From Acidobacteriota bacterium (GTDB taxonomy: Bacteria > Acidobacteriota > Terriglobia > 20CM-2-55-15), in contig QHXA01000073.1 in assembly GCA_003222755.1 (NCBI GenBank), forward strand, positions 1 to 8,294: a stretch of DNA of 8,294 nt, written 5' to 3'. Position 1 is the stretch's first letter. Each line of letters opens with the position of its first letter. A program made the position numbers and the translations under genes. Of the stretch, positions 5,199-8,294 are shown piece by piece. The notes under the pieces are model-generated. The model was not told the origin of the DNA. It was given only the letters and a program-made list of their open reading frames with translations, and did no database searches.

Positions 5199-7460
5199 CT
5201 ATGATTCCTTCAGATAATTTTCTTTATCAACCAGAACGGTGCGAGGTTTGGTCCCGTCCGGTGGGCCGATGATCCCGTCTCGCTCCATGGCATCGAGTAA
5301 GCTTGCGGCACGGCCGTAGCCGATGCGCAGGCGCCGCTGCAAGACGGATGTGGAAGCTTTGCCCATTTCGACAACAATCTTCACGGCTTCATCATAAAGC
5401 TCATCGATCTCAGCGTCTGTCTCATCAAAGTCCGGTTGCTCTTCCGGCGACTGCAGTATGCGCTCATTATAGGCAGGCTTTCCTTGTTTCTTCAGGAAGT
5501 CCACTACCCGCGTGACCTCTTCTTCCGTGACCAGCGGTCCGTGCACGCGCATCAATCGCGAAGACCCCGGCGGCAGGAAAAGCATGTCACCTCGGCCAAG
5601 CAATTGTTCGGCGCCATTCGAGTCAAGGATCGTCCGCGAATCGACCTTTGATGCGACGCGGAACGAAATGCGGGCAGGAAAGTTGGCTTTGATCAATCCG
5701 GTAATGACATCCACCGACGGCCGCTGTGTGGCAAGAATCAGATGGATGCCCACCGCGCGCGCCATCTGTGCTAATCGCGTAATGGATTCCTCGACCTCTC
5801 GAGGCGCAGTCATCATCAGGTCTGCCAGTTCATCGATGACAATAACAATGTAGGGTAGCGGTTCCCGCTCTTCTCCCTCAGCGCGCGGTTCGTCGAAGCC
5901 GGGAATCGGAAGCTGTTTCACCTGCTCGTTGTAGGCCTCGAGATTCCGCACGCCACGCCTTGCGAGTTTTTTGTACCGGGATTCCATCTCCATAACGGCC
6001 CATTTCAACGCGTTTTGAGCAATCTTCGGTTCCGTGACAACAGGCACAAGAAGATGTGGAATGTCCTGATACAAACCCAGCTCGAGCCGCTTCGGATCGA
6101 TCAGGATCATCTTCACCTGATCCGGCCGCGAGCGGTACAGAAGCGAGAGGATCATCGCGTTGATCGAAACACTTTTGCCTGTACCGGTCGAACCCGCCGC
6201 CAACAGATGCGGCATTTTCTGCAGATCGGATACAACAATTTTGCCGGTGATGTCCTTGCCCAACGCGAGCGGAAGGCGGTAGTTCGAGTGCTGGTACTCC
6301 GAGGACTCGACCATCTCCCGAAGAACGATCGTTGCGCGTTCATCGTTGGGCACTTCGATACCTACGGTCGATTTACCTGGAATCCGATCAATGCGGACCG
6401 ACTCTGCTTCGAGCGCGAGGCAGAGATCTTCACCGAGTCCGGTGATCCTCGAATACTTCACGCCGGGCTCGGGTTTGAATTCAAATGTTGTGACGACAGG
6501 GCCGGGATGAATTTGCTGAACCGTTCCCTCCACTTCAAACTCACGCGTTTTCTGCTCGATCAGGCGGGCCCGCTGGCGCAATTCGTCCTCGTGAATGGAG
6601 ATTGCGGCAGGCGGCGCGTGCAACAGCGTGGTCGAGGGAAATTCAGTGGATGCCGCAACCGAACTCGCCTTTCGTTTCGGTGCTACAGCGGGGGCGACAA
6701 CAGGCTGACGAGGGGACACGGGGGCGGTCCCCCCGTCCTCTCGGTTCGGGGCCGAGGGGGCCGCCCCCGTGTCCCCCTTCTCGGTCACGATCGTTTGTTT
6801 CTTTAGCGTCTTTTGCTTTTTCAGCTCCGCTCTTTGAATCGCTCTCACGCGTGCGCGTTCGGCCTGCCAAGCGGACCATTGCTCGGCCAGATTGGAGACG
6901 AAGCGGAACCGCGGTTGCAAAAATGCGACAGCTCCGACGAATGAAAACTTTGTCGAGAGAAAGAGCGACACAAAAAATACAGACACGAGGACGACGACAG
7001 ATCCGGTGCTGTTGAATGACGCCCGTAGAGTATCGGCCAGCATCTTGCCGATGAGGCCACCGGGAAGAATGTGATCGTGCAACCGAAATGGAGACAGGCC
7101 GAGCGTTGTTGCGATTGTCGCCATCATGAGAATCATGCCGGAAAGGCGAATCGCAAAATTCTTCACCGGCCACGATGCCAGCCAATAGAAAGCGTAGATG
7201 CCTAGAAACATCGGCAGAAGAAACGCGGAGTATCCCCACGTCTGAAGAAAAACGTCGGCGCCATACGCGCCAACCACGCCCACAAAATTCGTTGGCCTGG
7301 CGGCAAATTGCGGATTTTGACTGATGTTGAAAGACGGATCGTCGGGATTGAACGAGACCAGACTTAGCGCCAACAGAATCCCGAGCGTCAGTACCAATAA
7401 TCCAACGAATTCATTCAGGCGGCGGTGTTCGGAAGGAACGAAATACTCGGTCCAATTCAT
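5199..7460 (-). CDS. ftsK: DNA translocase FtsK/SpoIIIE
   Basis: This 753-residue septal DNA pump moves chromosome ends out of the closing division site. Residues 1-180 hold about four transmembrane segments (near 19-37, 76-95, 103-121 and 154-178). A charged, Ala/Pro-rich linker spans about 195-285. The motor follows: an alpha domain from about 290, Walker A GSTGTGKS (423-430), DPKRLEL (455-461), Walker B VIVIDEL (538-544) and LATQRPS (576-582). The C-terminal gamma winged helix (about 682-753, with DELYDEAV and RLRIGYGRAASLLDAME) normally reads KOPS-type polar DNA motifs. Length is near that of SpoIIIE (about 790) and far below E. coli FtsK (1329). Residues 229-250 of the linker are encoded by a GC-rich palindrome that looks inserted. 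The start lies 11 bp after the uppP stop, implying co-transcription. No strong Shine-Dalgarno is visible. Confidence 0.96.
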   Translation of the reverse strand: MNWTEYFVPSEHRRLNEFVGLLVLTLGILLALSLVSFNPDDPSFNISQNPQFAARPTNFVGVVGAYGADVFLQTWGYSAFLLPMFLGIYAFYWLASWPVKNFAIRLSGMILMMATIATTLGLSPFRLHDHILPGGLIGKMLADTLRASFNSTGSVVVLVSVFFVSLFLSTKFSFVGAVAFLQPRFRFVSNLAEQWSAWQAERARVRAIQRAELKKQKTLKKQTIVTEKGDTGAAPSAPNREDGGTAPVSPRQPVVAPAVAPKRKASSVAASTEFPSTTLLHAPPAAISIHEDELRQRARLIEQKTREFEVEGTVQQIHPGPVVTTFEFKPEPGVKYSRITGLGEDLCLALEAESVRIDRIPGKSTVGIEVPNDERATIVLREMVESSEYQHSNYRLPLALGKDITGKIVVSDLQKMPHLLAAGSTGTGKSVSINAMILSLLYRSRPDQVKMILIDPKRLELGLYQDIPHLLVPVVTEPKIAQNALKWAVMEMESRYKKLARRGVRNLEAYNEQVKQLPIPGFDEPRAEGEEREPLPYIVIVIDELADLMMTAPREVEESITRLAQMARAVGIHLILATQRPSVDVITGLIKANFPARISFRVASKVDSRTILDSNGAEQLLGRGDMLFLPPGSSRLMRVHGPLVTEEEVTRVVDFLKKQGKPAYNERILQSPEEQPDFDETDAEIDELYDEAVKIVVEMGKASTSVLQRRLRIGYGRAASLLDAMERDGIIGPPDGTKPRTVLVDKENYLKES
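6712..6776. repeat. GC-rich palindromic REP-like element inside ftsK
   Basis: Perfect 16-bp arms GGGGACACGGGGGCGG (6712-6727) and its complement (6761-6776) enclose a 33-bp centre. The centre has CCCC against GGGG (6729-6732, 6756-6759) and CTCGG against CCGAG (6740-6744, 6752-6756); these share one base, so they would be partly alternative pairings. The element is far richer in G and C than the surrounding ftsK sequence and stays open in the ftsK frame, encoding 22 residues beginning GDTGAAP and ending GGTAPVSP. It resembles REP-type palindromes moved by Y1/RAYT transposases in appearance only; no second copy lies in the window. Confidence 0.7.
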
Positions 7461-7471
7461 CGCCGACGATT

Positions 7472-8284
7472 CTAGCGGAATCCGGACCAGAAAGCGAGCA
7501 GCACCACAATCCCTAGTGCAATCCTGTAAACCACAAACAAGAAGGTGTTGTGCGTTTGAAGATACCGCATCAGAAAAGCGATGGCCAGGTAGCCGATGAT
7601 GCCCGCGGAGATGATTCCAACAATAAGCGGCGTCAGCTGCTCGAGACCGAGACCAGTCTTCAGGATATCCAAAGTTTTTTTGGCAACAGCACCCGCGATA
7701 ATCGGGGCTGATAGATAAAAAGAAAACCGTGCGGCGGCATCCCGCTTCATGTTCAGGAACAGCCCAGCGGTAATCGTACTTCCGGAACGAGAAACGCCGG
7801 GAACGATCGCAAAAGCTTGAGCGATGCCGATGGTAATCGCGTCGCCCCAGGAGATTTCATCGAGGCTTTTTTTGCGGCGCCCCAGGATTTCAGCAGCCAC
7901 GAGTATCAATGCCATCGCAATCAACATCACCGCGATCAGCGGAGGCGCACGCAATGCGTCTTCAACCTTATGTTCAAACAGCGCCCCCACGGCAGCCCCC
8001 GGGATTGTCGCCGCGACAATCAGCATTGCCATTCGCGCATCGGGCGCCTTCCTACGCCCGCGTATGAGTCCAAGAGCCGAAGTTATTAATGCAATCCAAT
8101 CCGCGCGAAAGTAAATGAGCAAGGCCACGAGTGTTCCGAGATGCAGCGCGACATCAAATGCGAGGCCCGGATCCGGCCAATGCAGAAACCAGGGAAGCAG
8201 GATCAAGTGAGCCGTACTGGATACCGGGAGAAACTCGGTAAGACCCTGTACGGCGCCGAAGACGATGGCTTGGAAAATGTTCAT
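7472..8284 (-). CDS. uppP: Undecaprenyl-diphosphatase UppP (BacA)
   Basis: This 270-residue integral membrane phosphatase turns undecaprenyl diphosphate into undecaprenyl phosphate, renewing the lipid carrier for peptidoglycan and other wall polymers. It can give low bacitracin resistance when overproduced. Length matches E. coli UppP (273). The first active-site region is QGLTEFLPVSSTAHL (13-27), containing Glu17, the Ser-Ser pair and His26; the second is PGVSRSGST (162-170) with Arg166. The rest is a run of hydrophobic helices, with a basic loop RGRRK (75-79) and another GRRKK (135-139). The start MNIFQAIVFG is the normal N-terminus for the family. Only 10 bp upstream are visible, so no promoter can be judged. 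ftsK follows 11 bp downstream on the same strand, and both serve envelope growth and division. Confidence 0.96.
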   Translation of the reverse strand: MNIFQAIVFGAVQGLTEFLPVSSTAHLILLPWFLHWPDPGLAFDVALHLGTLVALLIYFRADWIALITSALGLIRGRRKAPDARMAMLIVAATIPGAAVGALFEHKVEDALRAPPLIAVMLIAMALILVAAEILGRRKKSLDEISWGDAITIGIAQAFAIVPGVSRSGSTITAGLFLNMKRDAAARFSFYLSAPIIAGAVAKKTLDILKTGLGLEQLTPLIVGIISAGIIGYLAIAFLMRYLQTHNTFLFVVYRIALGIVVLLAFWSGFR

Positions 8285-8294
8285 ACGAGCGAAG

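Noticed and set aside
6015..6806. 263-codon open frame on the plus strand opposite ftsK
   Set aside because: It is antisense to a firmly identified ftsK, includes the palindrome, is very rich in Arg, and shows no domain; a shadow frame of GC-rich coding DNA.
6643..7239. 198-codon minus-strand open frame inside ftsK in another phase
   Set aside because: It overlaps the FtsK membrane and linker region, is compositionally odd (Arg/Ser/Gly-rich) and has no recognisable motif.

Overview
The window reads as ordinary bacterial chromosome of moderately high GC. It carries six housekeeping or metabolic genes, two small accessory genes, one tRNA gene and the worn remnant of an integrated element. FtsK, FtsB, UppP and an initiator tRNA indicate a peptidoglycan-walled bacterium. 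The general look of the proteins, the closely packed genes and the weak Shine-Dalgarno signals would suit an Acidobacteriota-like lineage, but that is an impression from memory and no marker gene here proves it.

Region 1 (1-605): the 3' part of a tyrosine-recombinase gene points rightward into the 3' end of an initiator tRNA-fMet gene on the minus strand. The tRNA has its own clear promoter (578-605) and a rho-independent terminator (464-488), so it is a complete stand-alone transcription unit. An integrase at the 3' end of a tRNA is the usual layout of an integrated phage or island. The rest of that element would lie to the left, outside the window.

Region 2 (645-1870, plus strand): a hemerythrin-domain protein and a PEBP (YbhB/YbcL-type) protein. 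Both have an N-terminal hydrophobic segment, so they are probably attached to the membrane or exported.

Region 3 (1900-3593, minus strand): a phosphohexomutase overlaps a small FtsB-type cell-division protein, so the two are probably co-transcribed. The mutase would supply sugar phosphates for envelope or storage polysaccharide.

Region 4 (3614-3934, plus strand): cutA, divergent from the mutase with only 20 bp between the start codons. It converges on the next gene through a long interrupted hairpin.

Region 5 (3970-8284, minus strand): uppP (undecaprenyl-diphosphate recycling), ftsK (DNA translocase at the septum) and a cystathionine gamma-synthase/lyase family enzyme. uppP and ftsK are 11 bp apart. 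The third gene follows after an 86-bp gap holding a perfect hairpin.

The most unusual feature is a 65-bp GC-rich palindrome, with 16-bp perfect arms, inside the coding sequence of the FtsK linker. It looks like a REP-type repeat that landed in a disordered part of the protein. I found no sign of a new defence, secretion or biosynthetic system. No stretch longer than about 300 bases lacks a gene.
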